NCBI GenBank assembly: GCA_000469685.2 | Contig: LS997564.1 | Span: 37,266,472-37,330,471 of the forward strand | DNA from: Haemonchus contortus | Lineage: Eukaryota > Nematoda > Chromadorea > Rhabditida > Trichostrongylidae | Length of the DNA: 64,000 nucleotides | Reading direction: 5' to 3' | In this document: one piece after another, positions 17,401 through 30,200 of the stretch | Position numbering within the stretch: position 1 is the first letter of the stretch | Layout of the letters: the number at the start of each line of letters is the position of its first letter | Notes under the pieces: model-generated | What the model was told of the DNA's origin: nothing | The model's input: the letters and a program-made list of their open reading frames with translations, nothing else | The model's database searches: none | Program-made: the position numbers and the translations under genes

Positions 17401-17484
17401 CAACCTCCTGTCATTGATTTCGAAAAAGTCTTGTTAACCATGTAGTAGGTATATTCGAAGTAATGTGACTGGTGAATTTTCAGG
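14415..17484. other. Intergenic region between divergent nud-1 and the 73-aa gene
   Basis: It holds the promoter regions of two divergent genes. Several open frames of 60-100 codons exist (14982-15287 minus, 15386-15583 plus, 16317-16613 plus), but none shows a known domain or splice structure. The only one worth keeping is the short charged ORF at 16744-16911. Confidence 0.45.
16744..16911 (+). CDS. Short charged ORF, 55 aa, doubtful
   Basis: An ATG-to-TGA frame rich in Lys and Glu (FQKVQCAVLKEKL at the start, RVKENIDRIENIL near the end) that would form an amphipathic coiled coil. The composition is more protein-like than the other short frames nearby, so it may be an exon or retroelement fragment. 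No splice partner was found on either side and I do not recognise a family. Confidence 0.2.
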   Translation: MDSFQKVQCAVLKEKLGDELDEFKEEPSRYGEMGHRVKENIDRIENILSKKGDLE

Positions 17485-17761
17485 ATGGTTTTATCGAGGC
17501 TTTCTCGACTAAAACCACATTTAGTGGCCACGACCATGTTGGTTGGAATTCTTGGCATTGCATATGGAACCTTGAAGGCTGGTCTTTTAGTCAAGGTAAC
17601 AGATTTTTTCCCTAAAATCTTAACAAAGATTAAAAACTATTTATCTTCAGGGTTGGATAATGGCTCCTCCGCGTTTATTACATGAAGAAATGGAAGACTT
17701 TTTGACATACAAAGAAAATGAAGCCCGTCTGAGAGCGTTGGAAAAGAACCAAACCCGTTAG
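17485..17761 (+). CDS. Small single-span membrane protein, 73 aa, function unknown
   Basis: Two exons of 111 nt each (17485-17595, 17651-17761) joined in phase over a 55-nt GT-AG intron. Residues 1-12 are basic (MVLSRLSRLKPH). Residues 13-36 form one hydrophobic segment (VATTMLVGILGIAYGTLKAG). The rest is a charged C-terminal tail (EEMEDFLTYKENEARLRALEKNQTR region). The basic N-terminus plus short span resembles small inner-mitochondrial membrane or assembly proteins, but this is inference and I do not recognise the family. It is convergent with lonp-2, whose stop lies 450 bp downstream. Confidence 0.7.
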
Positions 17762-18211
17762 GTACGATGGAAAAGACGAAGAAGACGGCCAAGCTGTTTT
17801 TTATTTCGTTTTCATTGTGTATTTCTTTGATTTTTAGTTTTATCCACATTGTACATATTTAGATAACGATTTTTTTGAATAATATGTTAGAGATTGTTAT
17901 CCACTGTTGCACTTTTGCATTCAAAATTCGAAGGGGTATTCGAGCAGATCCAATTGTTCTCCCATTTTTAGTATCCTATAAAACTGTGTTCCAAACAAGC
18001 GAAATCAAACATTTGAAGCGCGCGGTCGCGACGCGTCAGTAAATCTTTTTGGTCAGAATGCTTTTGGCGGCTGAACTTACGCACTAATGGAGCTCGGAAA
18101 AAGCTGTAACATAGAAATTGAGATAAAAATCGAAATGACTACTTATGGAGGCAACAGTTCAGCACAATTTATACATTTATTTACATCCATGAGAAAGATG
18201 AAAAATTGCGA

Positions 18212-21200
18212 TCACAACTTCGATAGAATATTCGATATGGCGTCTTTTTCCATGATTTTCTGCAGCAGATCGTCTATATCAGATGTAAACTGGATATCCA
18301 TTTCATCCTGAAACCGTCCATGTTTAAGAATACAGAAATTATTTCCACATAAACCTTTAAAAGTCTCAAAAATTTGCTCAACCTTCCAATTAAGCTCCAG
18401 AAGTAGTGGGATTCAGTATCAGGAAAAAATCAAACAGATGAACTGGGTTTGGGTGATAAAGGGAGTAAGAAATAGAGCAGAGGTACTAGGGGGGGGGGGG
18501 GGGGGACGGGCGATTTGTGCGATTCTGGGTGCGCGCAGCAAATTGCCCGGCGAAATTCGCGGTGATCCAAACAACTCCTGCGCCTATTATTAGGGCACAA
18601 ACTTGAAGTAGAGTACTTTAGTAGAGTTGGACAATCCTACTAACCTATTTTATTTGAATTCGGGCCCCAATGATAAACGCTGCAGTTGTCCAAATCGCAC
18701 CGAATTTCGCCGTGCAATTTGCCGCGCGCGTACTCAGAATCGCACGAATCGCTACACACCCGAGGTACCAGAGCGTTGAGAGGCTTACTGCTCTGACAAT
18801 GTGACTTTTCAGCTTGTCAGCTCACTCATACTTCTGGCTGTAAGCTTACTGGTTTCCTTTGATCTCAAAAACAAGTCTACAAAAATCATAAACCTTAATT
18901 GACTTCTCAATGTGGTCAACATCGTTGCGGTTAGCCGTCGGTAGTATGACTCGTCGAATGCCAGACCGATGAGCTCCAAGGACTTTCTCTTTGATGCCGC
19001 CTACCTGGAAAATCTCACATCTACCAGCGAACGTTCCCATTGAATTTAAATTTAACTCAAACAGTAAACAGTTTTTTCAGAGTATCTAATCAGACGATGG
19101 CCATTTAGCGCACCTTACATGTTCTACTTAATCCCTATATCATAGAATCCGAGAAAAGCCTCAACCCAAGGGAAGGATTCGGAGTAGAGTTCAATCGTAT
19201 ACTCATTCAAACACCCCTAAATTCCTGCCCTCAAGTCGAATTCGTGGCGTAAAAACCTTTGTCCCTCAGAATTCGACATATATAGCACATCAAAGCTTGT
19301 CTGGGAGACGAAACTAGGAGCTGAACATCTACTCAGGAAGTCGCTTTTGGAACATTAATGCCTTCGGGCTCCCAAGCTGAACCTGAATGCATGGCCTAAC
19401 CACGAATTACCGTAAAGTATCACCACTGACCAATAATGCCAATTCTGACCTAGCTGGCTGAATTCTCACTGAATCCCCCTTGATTTTTAGCACAAATGAT
19501 GCAAAATAAAGCTGGTTTCCTTCCGAATAGGTTTTCAAAACACTTTTCGGTTTGGTTAAACAGGACCCTAGGTGACTGTGCACTAATAACTTACTGGTAG
19601 AACATGTCCCGTGAGGCTGATCTCTCCAGTAACTGCAGTATCTGATCGGACAAGTCGATTGCTGGCCAACGAGAAAAGGGCAGCAACTAGAGCGCAGCCA
19701 GCCGACGGTCCATCTTTACCCACGGCTCCCGATGGTAAGTGAACATGCAGATCAGCGTCATCCAGGTTGTCAGCGTGAAGTCTGAATAGAGCAATAATAA
19801 AAATGAGTGGTAACAAAAGAAATAAATCAGTTAGAATGAAAATCATCTAAGTATACAGAAGGGACTCGAAGGGTTTTTGAAAATACACTTCAAAATGAGG
19901 ACTTGCAGTCTGAATCGCCAGAATTTAGGCTCAAAACAAATCAAGAGATATAGGATCTGCTCTCTCTTTAATGAGGTTATTCTCCCCATTCAATTGACAA
20001 TTTTCTTGGTTGAGGAGAGATCAAGGATTTAGACTGAGACATCTGTCAAGTATCATGACGATGCACTCCGTCCATAAGTTCTATATAGAGTGCGTCTTAA
20101 GGTTCGATCGGATTCTATTTAGTACGTTTCCTTGAACAACTTAATACCTGGTCGCATTGGCACGAATCCATGTTCGGGCAACATCCACACTTTCTCGAAG
20201 GACATCTCCGAGTTTCCCGGTCATCATGATTTTTCCTTTACCGCTGCAGCGATTTGCCTCTGAATATGACTGTGAGATGTATCCCTCAAAAACAACACTG
20301 GGTAATACTGGAGGACTAAAGCAATGAATCAAAGGGTGTGTTCATTTCGAAAAGAAACATTGAAACTTGCATACCTATAACCATCAGCTCTCCTCCGAAT
20401 GGTGTCCATGCCATGCCGAAGCATGTACCAAGACGGAACTTTCCCATTTGTTCAACAAGATCTACGGCAGTGAATCGCTCCTTCTTAAAATGCCGATAAT
20501 AAAGGTTGTCTACGGAGGCATTCGAAAGACATAATTTTTTCAAGGAGATGGCGAGATAGGCAATTATTTTTGTCAAAGTAATTATGCTACCACGTCAAAA
20601 CCGAGAGAGGATCTGGAAAGGCATCATCGGAGGTGGTGATTCACTCATCCTTTGACGATTGTTTCATTTCGGTTTTTGACAGTACCAGAGCACTCGTCAA
20701 CAGCTAGAGGAGAACTTCGACCACGTTAGAAACCACAAATAACAAATTGGTTAATGTGCAGAAACCGGAAGTACCGGTAGGAGGTAGCGCCGATCAAACA
20801 CTATTGCAAGCATGGCCCGAGGATCGAATCTCTCCCTGATCAGCACTCGCCCAAACCAACACGGAATCCGATCCTTCCGGAGTCGGCTAATTGATACCGT
20901 ACATGTCTGTGAGCTTGAAAGCGCTGGTTTGTAAATCGGCCACCCCTTGCAAGCTACTGTATAGCCCACAAACCTCAAGCAACGATTCCAAGTGGTAGTC
21001 GGATGTGTAGGGGCATCCCGAGGAGTGGTTATTCTGAGGGTTACCTCTTTCGCCCCTCTCATTGAAGACATGCCCATATGCAAGTCAGCCAAAGTGATAT
21101 CGCCTGAAGGGACTGTGCAACTCAGGTCCCGCAGCTATAACAACTATTCAACATTCTATCAGTTTCCCTAGGTGCCAGTTCACCACATCATAGAAAATTG

Positions 21201-24200
21201 GAACCCTTTCTCAGCAGGAGGGCAGTATACACTCCAGCAACAAGGGGTAGATACCACTCCCCATTAGCATGACAACCCCATACCGACACGTGCCGTGGAT
21301 TTAGATATTGTATCTCCCACCATTTCATCACTGAATGCGCCGGGAACGAATGCATGATGTTATCAAGCGAGATGAGGGTTGAGGGCCGGTGAACAGATAA
21401 CTGCAAACTCCTACCGGCTGTCACGAATCCAGCATGCAATAATGACGAACATAATATGCTCTCTTACTGCTTTACTTATAAGGTTTCATTTGATCATGAA
21501 GGAATCATCAAAAACTCACGCCAAGTATCTTTCGGCAGTTCTCTGCTGAGACAACTATTGGAAGCTCGGAGCTGATCATGCTGTCAAAGTCATTCTCGTC
21601 CTTGGTTGCCTCTGCGATTCGCAAAGCGACAAAGCGGCAAGTCGCTGCGATCATTCGTTCCAGTTGTCGCACACCCGACTCATGAGTGTAATCTTCCACT
21701 GAAAAATATCTAATTATTCGAAGTTACGACTCAAAAAACCTTCGAGAGAACGTGAAAAATTCTCGATCGTTTCCGCTCAGGAAGAACTCTCGCATTAGGT
21801 CCTTGGCCAGAGCCAGCCTACAAACGAGTCAAGCTTTCGCCTATGCAGGAGATGACACCAATCAACCGACCGAAGAAGAAAAGGTTCAGGACGACGAGAA
21901 CGTCCCGAACCTTTTCAACGGTGAGCACTTATTTTGACCACAAAGGTGGTAACAGTTGTATTTAACGTCGCCCTAGCTCCGCAGCAGGAAAGAATAGGAA
22001 TGGTGGAACTGAAGTCCTTCCATGTAGGAGGCCAGCGTGAGAGTTGCACCCAAACAGAGTGAATTACTCTTCCTTGGACCAAATATGGGAGATGCGAAAT
22101 CTCAACATGGATGTTGTGGGCTTCTTGCCCAACGTTGCTTACCGCATTAACAAATAAATCCGAGTGAGGCGCATAGAATACTTGAGCACTGATCGGGTGG
22201 TTACTGAGCGCTTATTCAATCACTGCGAGCTGCGCCGTGCAAGCCCACCCCGTAGGAAGCCAGCATGAGGTTGCACCCAGATAGTGGGAATTACTCTCCT
22301 TGCGGACGACCAGATGTTTCTTGATGGCTAATCTGCATGTTCACGGCGTTAGGACAACGCCGTAAAACCACTGAACAACTGAGATCCCGGATGGGTTTCA
22401 CGGGGCATCTTCACTTTTGTGGGGCGAGAATCAATCCAGTAAATCGGCTGATGATTCCCTACTTGTGCTTTTCTCGCCAAATACTACTCTTTGGAAGCTC
22501 ACGAGTTTACGCCGTGTTCAGAAAAATAGGTTAACCTAGTCCGAGAGAGCCAGACTCAGTTCTATGGAACAGAAGCATCTTCCACCATAGCGGCTAGGCT
22601 TACTACTCAGTCAGAGCGTTACACCAGTGAGTCAGCGATAAAGCTATCTTCCATCCGTGCAGGATTAAGCTTCACGTTTTGCCGAACAAATCAGTTTGTT
22701 GTTCAGTACTACTGAATACCGAGTACTCACCCATGATCCGAAGTGCATCTCTTTGAATTTGTAAATGATCTGGGCAGATTCCATGTTGTAGTAGTTGGCG
22801 GGGAATCAGGTGATGTTCAGCAATTTCTATTTTCTCATTTGTTGAATATCCAGTCATTTCAATGATCTGAAAATGATGATTTAGAGGTGAGGTTAGAAGA
22901 GGCACCACAGAGCTATTCTACAAATCATTCCTACGACTCACCTCAAGGCGATCAGCAAGTGGACCTTCGATTTTTGAAAGATCATTGGCAGTCGCGATGA
23001 ATAACACTTTAGATAGATCAAATGGAAGATTCAGATAACTGAAATCTCATAGTTATTTGTGAACGTAAAGGTGACACTTATAGATTAGACTCCAAGATGA
23101 TATCGTGGTTACTAACTGGTCTGTGAACGAATTGTTTTGTTCGGGATCCAGTACTTCAAGCAGAGCCGCAGATGGTGAACCGTGTAAGCCAGAGAACTGA
23201 AATGACCTGGGATATAAGTCAGAAACAAAGATTATTCCTGCAACCACTTTCAAAATCTCCTCAAAGGGAACCATTCCAAATCAAGTCTTCAGAAGGAGGA
23301 CGAGTTTCAGAGAAGCACCAAAAACAGTAAATTCCAAACGACCAAACGACTACGACAGCTTCGCATTATTAATGAACACCTGGGGGTCCCTCTTGCTTTC
23401 AGAAAAGAATGAGATGGATTTTTGTGAACCATTGAGAGGCAGTAAAGGGCTAAGGAGCACGATTTTGAAGCCTGAAGTGGAAATGAAAGAACAAAAAATC
23501 GTAAAACATAGGCAAATCGTGTGCGCGCGGGATCATCTAGTACCGCCCACAATCCCCATTGGTGCGCGTGCTAACCTTTGACGCTAAGTAACTAATGAGA
23601 CAAGCGAATTTTGCCGAATAACTTCGTTCATACATCCTCCACATCCAGGAGCTCTTTGCGATCAAATCGACTTCACGAAAACCTTAACTTTTCTAAGTTA
23701 CTCGCTGTCATCGATTGTAATCCCCTATTGCCTGAGTTGAGAGATCTCGTTTCCGTGTCAGTACTACTCCCCCAACTCGAATGGGCGAAATCCAGGGCAA
23801 CTTCTCCCTTGCAAGTGCATTTGAATTTACTCCCGTACGATTTTTCTTGCAAGTCATATGTCACACTGCCGACCTCCTACAAAATCCAGAAAGCTTGGCA
23901 TCCCGAAAATGCTTACATTCGGAACTATATGGATAACTATGTATTAGAGCAACTCACTGGGAACACCTCAATCTCTTCTCCAGCTCGTTTCTTACTCGGT
24001 ATTCAGCCTGTTTTAGCTTCAGCTTGTAATCCCGTCAGTCCCAAACCCATCAAAAGACTCCCTTTACAGCTTTCAAATCTTACCAATTTATCGACTTCAT
24101 CAAGAAGAATTAATGGATTATTGCTGCCCGCATGCTTCAGAGCTTGAATAATTCGTCCGCACATTGCTGCCACATACGTCCTGCGATGACCACGAATATC

Positions 24201-27200
24201 GCTCTCATCACGAATGCCACCCAAAGAGATCCTGAAGAGCAGAATGGAAGTCAAAGCTGAGCTATTTATTAGAGAGTTCAAAAAGTTTCTGAGGATTACT
24301 GGGGATGCTCCTTGTAAAATACTTTTCTGCCACGATAAGGAAGCTCTTACAATTAGAAGATGATCATTAATTAGTCAGCGATCCTTTACTAAAACCGCAT
24401 AGCTAGTCATAGAACCGAGCCTCTGTTCAGCAAATGTGTAAAAAGCAGAGCTCGCTCTCATGTTTTCTATGAGATTCCATGGTGGGTAAAATGATGACAA
24501 ATTGATTTTTAAGTGGTAGAAGTAAACATCATTGTAAACAACAAACAATCTATAGAAAACCTTTCAAAATTGCGTCCAAGCGACTGAGCAATGGCTTTTG
24601 CAATACTCGTCTTTCCAATACCTGGAGGTCCTGCGAAGCACAGTATCGGTCCTGTGACCTGAAAATTGAATCTCATATTGCCAACTGAAGAGATATTTAT
24701 GAATCAGTCGAGTCGCAGACCGAATCGCTGAGTTTCCGGACAGCAAGATACTCCAGCACTCTTTTCTTTACGTCTTCCATCCCACTATGTGATGCATCGA
24801 GCAATTCCCTGGCCTGTAAAGGTAACACTTATTCCTTTATTTATTAACCAGTTGGTTCTCCCGGCTAATACCGGGGTTCCCTACTTCTTTGACAAAGTTG
24901 AGTAATCGGCTAACTCTCCACTCCTTCTTTGAAACAAATAATAGTTCCCTGTACACGAAATTCGATATAGGACTAACAGGGCAGTGCAAATGGTATTCAG
25001 TGGAAGTCGATGCTTATGCCTTTGATTGAAAGTGCCGATTATCTGCTCTCTCGCTCAAAAAAAATCCCCATCAAAAATTCAACTGTTAGGCAACCAAAGA
25101 TGATGCTGTGGAGATGTTCTGAGTGATGATAGCACCATTATCAGATGCCTTTATTAATGGACTCTATTCTTTACGGAGATATCATTAATTGAGAATTCAA
25201 ACTTAGTGGCGATCGGTTAAGTTCCCTTGCAAATGATATCAACAGAGAGGATTCTTCATTGAGTCACAAACCTTGCTGGGTAGCGGCCGTAATTTAATAG
25301 CAAGAAATGAACGAAATCCTCATCTGCTTATCGTGGTGCCGCCCATTTATGTCATCCGTCTCTAACATCCCGTCTTATCGAATGAAACATACTGAACGGT
25401 CGAAGCTACGTCGTAAATACTGAAGGCGTTGGTATTTTGATGGATAGGCGGCCTCTCAGGTCCCTCATCTTTTCTTATCAGTTATTATCGGTTCCTGTCA
25501 CCGAGTACCTACGATCCTCTCATATCCTACATCACTTAATGGAATGCTAAGGTTCAACTGTTACGAAAATTTCAACGCTATAGGTCCACAGGAACAGGAC
25601 TTGTGAATCTCCGTCAAACACACACACCGACAAACCAACAGACACACTTGGCGGTAGGCTTAGCAGAACTGGCAGATTTGCTACATTCGCCGTGATCGAC
25701 GATGACAACGGAGACGTTGATTTCGATGATTATTGTGCCTTTGTGGAGATTTCAGAACCAATTTGTTCGAAAAAAAAGTATAGTCTAAGTATTTCATTTG
25801 GAAACTAGATGAATTTTACGAACAAAGCCATACCTATAGAAGAGCTACAGCGATCGACTCCGGGATTTTTTCTACCATCTACTTTGGTAACTTTTTTTAA
25901 GCACTTTTATGGAATGCCCCGAAAAATAATATGCTTTTTCAAGCACTAAAATGAAATGCCCAAAAAAGTCTAACAAAAAGAGGTGAATGGAAAAAAATGG
26001 GCAAAAAATATTTTTCACCCAAAGAGTAAGGGCAGACATACGAGCAAATAATTGGAATAAGTGAAGTTTGCCCTTTGGGTCCAGGTGAAGGAGCCGCACT
26101 TAACTGAACTATCTAAAGCATGTCTTTCTTGGAGTTGGACTCCAGGCCATATAACCTTTATGGTCCAACGCATGGCCCATCAGACGGCTCTTAAAAGTCC
26201 ATTGAATAGTATTTCCGAAGCATACCAGACCTTACCAGTTGCTACCACACTAGTTCCATTCACCATCTACTTTCACTGCCGCTTGTATCGACACCTGAGC
26301 ATCAATGATAAAAAAAATATATGGTCAGAAACCCAACTAGAAGGAAGATGTGCTCGAGATAGTTCAGTCAGGTGTGGTTCACCTGACTCACCAGAATTCA
26401 AAGCGCAAACTTCACTTATTCCAATTATTTGCCCATATGTTTGCCCTTACCCTTCAAAAGGAAAATATTTCCACTTCGGTTTCTTTTACATCACCTATTT
26501 TCCATAAGCTTTTTCAATCATTTCATAAAAAGGCTTGAAAAAGCTTTACAAAAAGAGGTGGTGGAAAACACCAGAAAACGACCATCGTAGCGAATAAAAG
26601 GGACTGGTGAGGGTCACAAGTCAGCGCATCAATTCGATATGCTTCGTCTAGTTGTCTTTTTGAGCCTTCTAGCTTTTGCACTGGTATGTTTTTCGCTCAT
26701 GAAAATTAGGCTATTCCCAACTATGAAATAGTTCAATTAAGCAAGTTCAGCTAACGATGAAGTTTCTTTTGAAGCTTGTCACTTAGGCATGTAGCCCGTC
26801 GAGTTCGACGACGACTTCGGCGACGACCACGACGATGCCTACCACTACTATGGCTGGTGCTAAGCCTACCAAGAACACCAAGCGCGAAGTCGGACAAGCA
26901 CACGTTCTTGTCGAGACCAACTTGAAATTCAATCCGGCATTGAACTCAATCTTGGAAAAAGCATTCAAACAGGGGGTAAGAAATGTTGTAACCATAAAAA
27001 CAGAGCTCTTCTTTCGCTTTCGCAGATCACTCAAGATTTATTAAGTAGCGAAGGATTCCGCGACAAAGCTACATTCAGGTTGAACAGCATGCGCACAGAC
27101 ACGGAGTCCACTACGACCGCAACCTGGTTTATGGAAAAACGGAGAGAATCGGCCGCAAATTCGCTATGGGATACCGTATCTCCGGTGCTGACTGTGAAGA

Positions 27201-30200
27201 GGTACACATTGTGGTATTTGCGGATCGAATCGCTTTCACAGTTGCAGGCAAGACTGGCGCACTGTAAATGGCTAAGGGCAACAGCTATGTCAAAGTTCCA
27301 CTGCCCTGAGGAATTTTCAAGTTCATTCCATGGGCGAAGCAGCAAGCCTTTGTCAAAGAACATCCACTTTGCTGATTAACACTGCGTAGGGTACCTAAAA
27401 CGGAGAGCGAAGATTCCTTGCAGTTCAATTTTTCTCCAATCCGAATAACTTCCTTGCGAATTGATTACTTTGTCATGACTGTTGCCTTGACTGGGGAGAG
27501 TATTTCCCATAGCGCGATAATACGGTAGTGCGCTAACGTTGTGCATTTCTGAATTAACGTTCGACTATGAGTTTGTTCTAACCTCCAGCGGATAAGACCA
27601 TGTTCTATAGAACTCTTTACAGCTTGAAAACTTCATATCGTCAGGGAAGAAGCAGACGGACCTCATCGGAACCGTTTTCGCGATGTGCAACGGTAAACTG
27701 ATGGTTCTATAAAATGCCAATATGAGCTGTGGAACTAGAATAAATCTTTGGACGGAGTCTGTGTAGACTATTTTGTGAAAGAACCCTAGCGGGAAGAGCT
27801 GTCAAAGTGAGACTCGTTTGGTCGTTGTGTCATGTGATGTCACACGTTCGCTCTCAACTCGAAAACGTAGGTTTAGCAGTCGATATCTGTAAATGCCAGG
27901 AGCTGCTGTAGCTACGACGATGATACTCTTACTATCACCATACTAACCAGCTTGCAAGCTACACAGCACGAGCATCCAACTTTGCGCCTCGGTTTTACTG
28001 ACAGCGCGGCGTTTGTGCTCCTCGAACGGATTGACGATAGTTGAGAATTTTTGCGAAAACTCAGCAAAATAATTCGAAATTTCGGAACTTGCAATTTCCA
28101 TTCTATACCACTCGGAAGCACTGTGAGCTCCCTATACCAAAACACTTTGTTTGCCCACACCTTAGGCGCAGTAACAGATACCTCAAATCCGGAGCACACC
28201 GAGTGAAAAACATGTATTGGCGAGAGGCAGATAGAGAAGTAGGGAAGGCTCACGTAATAATTTATTAGGCTGATGCACAATTATTGCAGATTTTTCCACG
28301 GCTTCTTTTCTCTCGATAGAATTGAACCTCTAAATTCAGGATTTTTGTAGCAATAATCTTCTCGATTTCCTCAACAGAAATATGTCTAGAAAGTCGTCTT
28401 CATATACGCCAAATTATGCTCTAGTACTCCAAGGCGTTGGATGTTGTTGTTGGATGTTCTAATCTAATGTTGGAAGGCGGCCCACTCATAACGTGATTTC
28501 AACGAACTTCTATGCGATGGAACAGTCAGCCAAAGCCGAATAATGAATGGAATTTGCTTCTACGGTCGCCCTATTCATCAACAGAAACTCCTTTAGATTA
28601 TCACGATGATCGCCCGTTGAAAAATTGGTTAACGGCCAGAACTTTCGTCGAAGTGGATGGCTTGATGTCCAACGTCAAGGCGTGATCGCCTACAAGAATC
28701 GAAACTTCTTAGCCTGGAGAATCCGACCGTCGAGCAAATGGGAAACAGTGCTTGACGTAGCTGGTGGATATGTTCCGGAGCAATTATTTGTTCATGTCTT
28801 TGCTAGATATTTCTGTCGTTTCTTCAACTAAAACTTGCTGAAAAAATCCGCAATAATTATGCATCAACCTAATCCTTACTATATATAAAGCGCTCTGCCT
28901 GTCTTTCTGTCTGTCTGTCTGTTTGTTTGTTTGTTTGTTTGTTTGTTTGTTTGTTTGTACGGAAATTCGATATAACGTGAAGAAACACTTGGAGAAGTCG
29001 GGTCAAGTTTGGAATGAGTTGAGCACTGGGTAAGTGCAACAGAGCACACGTGAGCCTAGCGGAGCCCCGCCCCCAAGGGGCGGGGCGTGCGCCGGAATTG
29101 GGCGGGGTCATGGGCGAATTCTTCTAATTCATAACATTCCAGACACCGGGAAAAAATGTACATAGGTGAGGGATGGGTCAACAATCAAAATAAAGGAAAC
29201 TTACCGGCAGTGTGGGTGGAGCGTTCTCGCAGTGGGCGGTACTTCCTACAGAGATTCATAACTCGATTTAACGAAGACGTCGAGGCCAGGAAAAAAATAA
29301 AAAGAGTGAGCAAGGCCTTATGCGTGCTAAGCATGCATAAGTACAGCGAAGCCCCGCCCACGAGGGCGGGGCGTGCGCTAAGGTGAAAGCCACTTTTCAA
29401 AAATGAGTGTAATTTCGTTCGGAAAAGTTATAGAATGCGGAAAAAAGTGGTTAGAGGTAATGGGACAAATGTGGTCAAATTCCGAAAGTGGGCGGGGCTT
29501 AGATGAAAACTTTATAGCTCTGTCCAAAAACGTTCTAGAGTGCGGGGAAAAGGTGTCAAGGTGCAAAAGAACAAATGTGATGAAATCCCGAAAGTGGGCG
29601 GGGTTGGCACCAAAGTGGGCGGGGCTTAGATTGAAAATTTCATAACTCTGTTCAGAAACGTTCTAGAACGTGTGGAAAAAAGTCGTAAGAGCAATTGGAA
29701 CAAATTTAGTTAAGTCCTCGAAGGGGGCGGAGCTGGCACATGGAAGCGGGGCTAGGACCAAAAATTCATCTCTTCAAAAACTTTCTGGAATGCGGAAAAA
29801 GTGGTTTGGAGCAGTCAAAAGAAGGGTGGTCAAGTTTATTGTGGAAAGGGTTTGCACTAAGGTGGACGGAGCTATGATCAACCACCAATAACTGTGCTCA
29901 AATATATCGAGCGTGATGCTCTCAGCAGTTCAGCGTTCGAATCTAGAGAGAACTATCTTATTCTGATTATCCAACATTCCGCTGAGTGACTCCATCCTGG
30001 ATAATAGGCCGTCGACATATACTGCGCGCGTTAGCGTGCATAGCCAAACTGGTAGTATATATAATTGTGCGTAACATATCCTATGAATAGAGCAAAACTG
30101 CAAAAAAAAAAAGTCTACGTCATTGTTGCTAAGCTACATGATTTTAATTTAATGTAATGTGGTGATCTTTTATTTATACGTTCTCCCGAGTTAGTAGAGT

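Noticed and set aside
27202..27379. Read-through of exon 3 in copies 1-2 of the secreted family to nearby stops (extra residues after GADCEE)
   Set aside because: Copies 3-4 stop earlier, and substitutions fall on all codon positions there. The downstream exon 4 shows only synonymous changes, so this stretch is intron.
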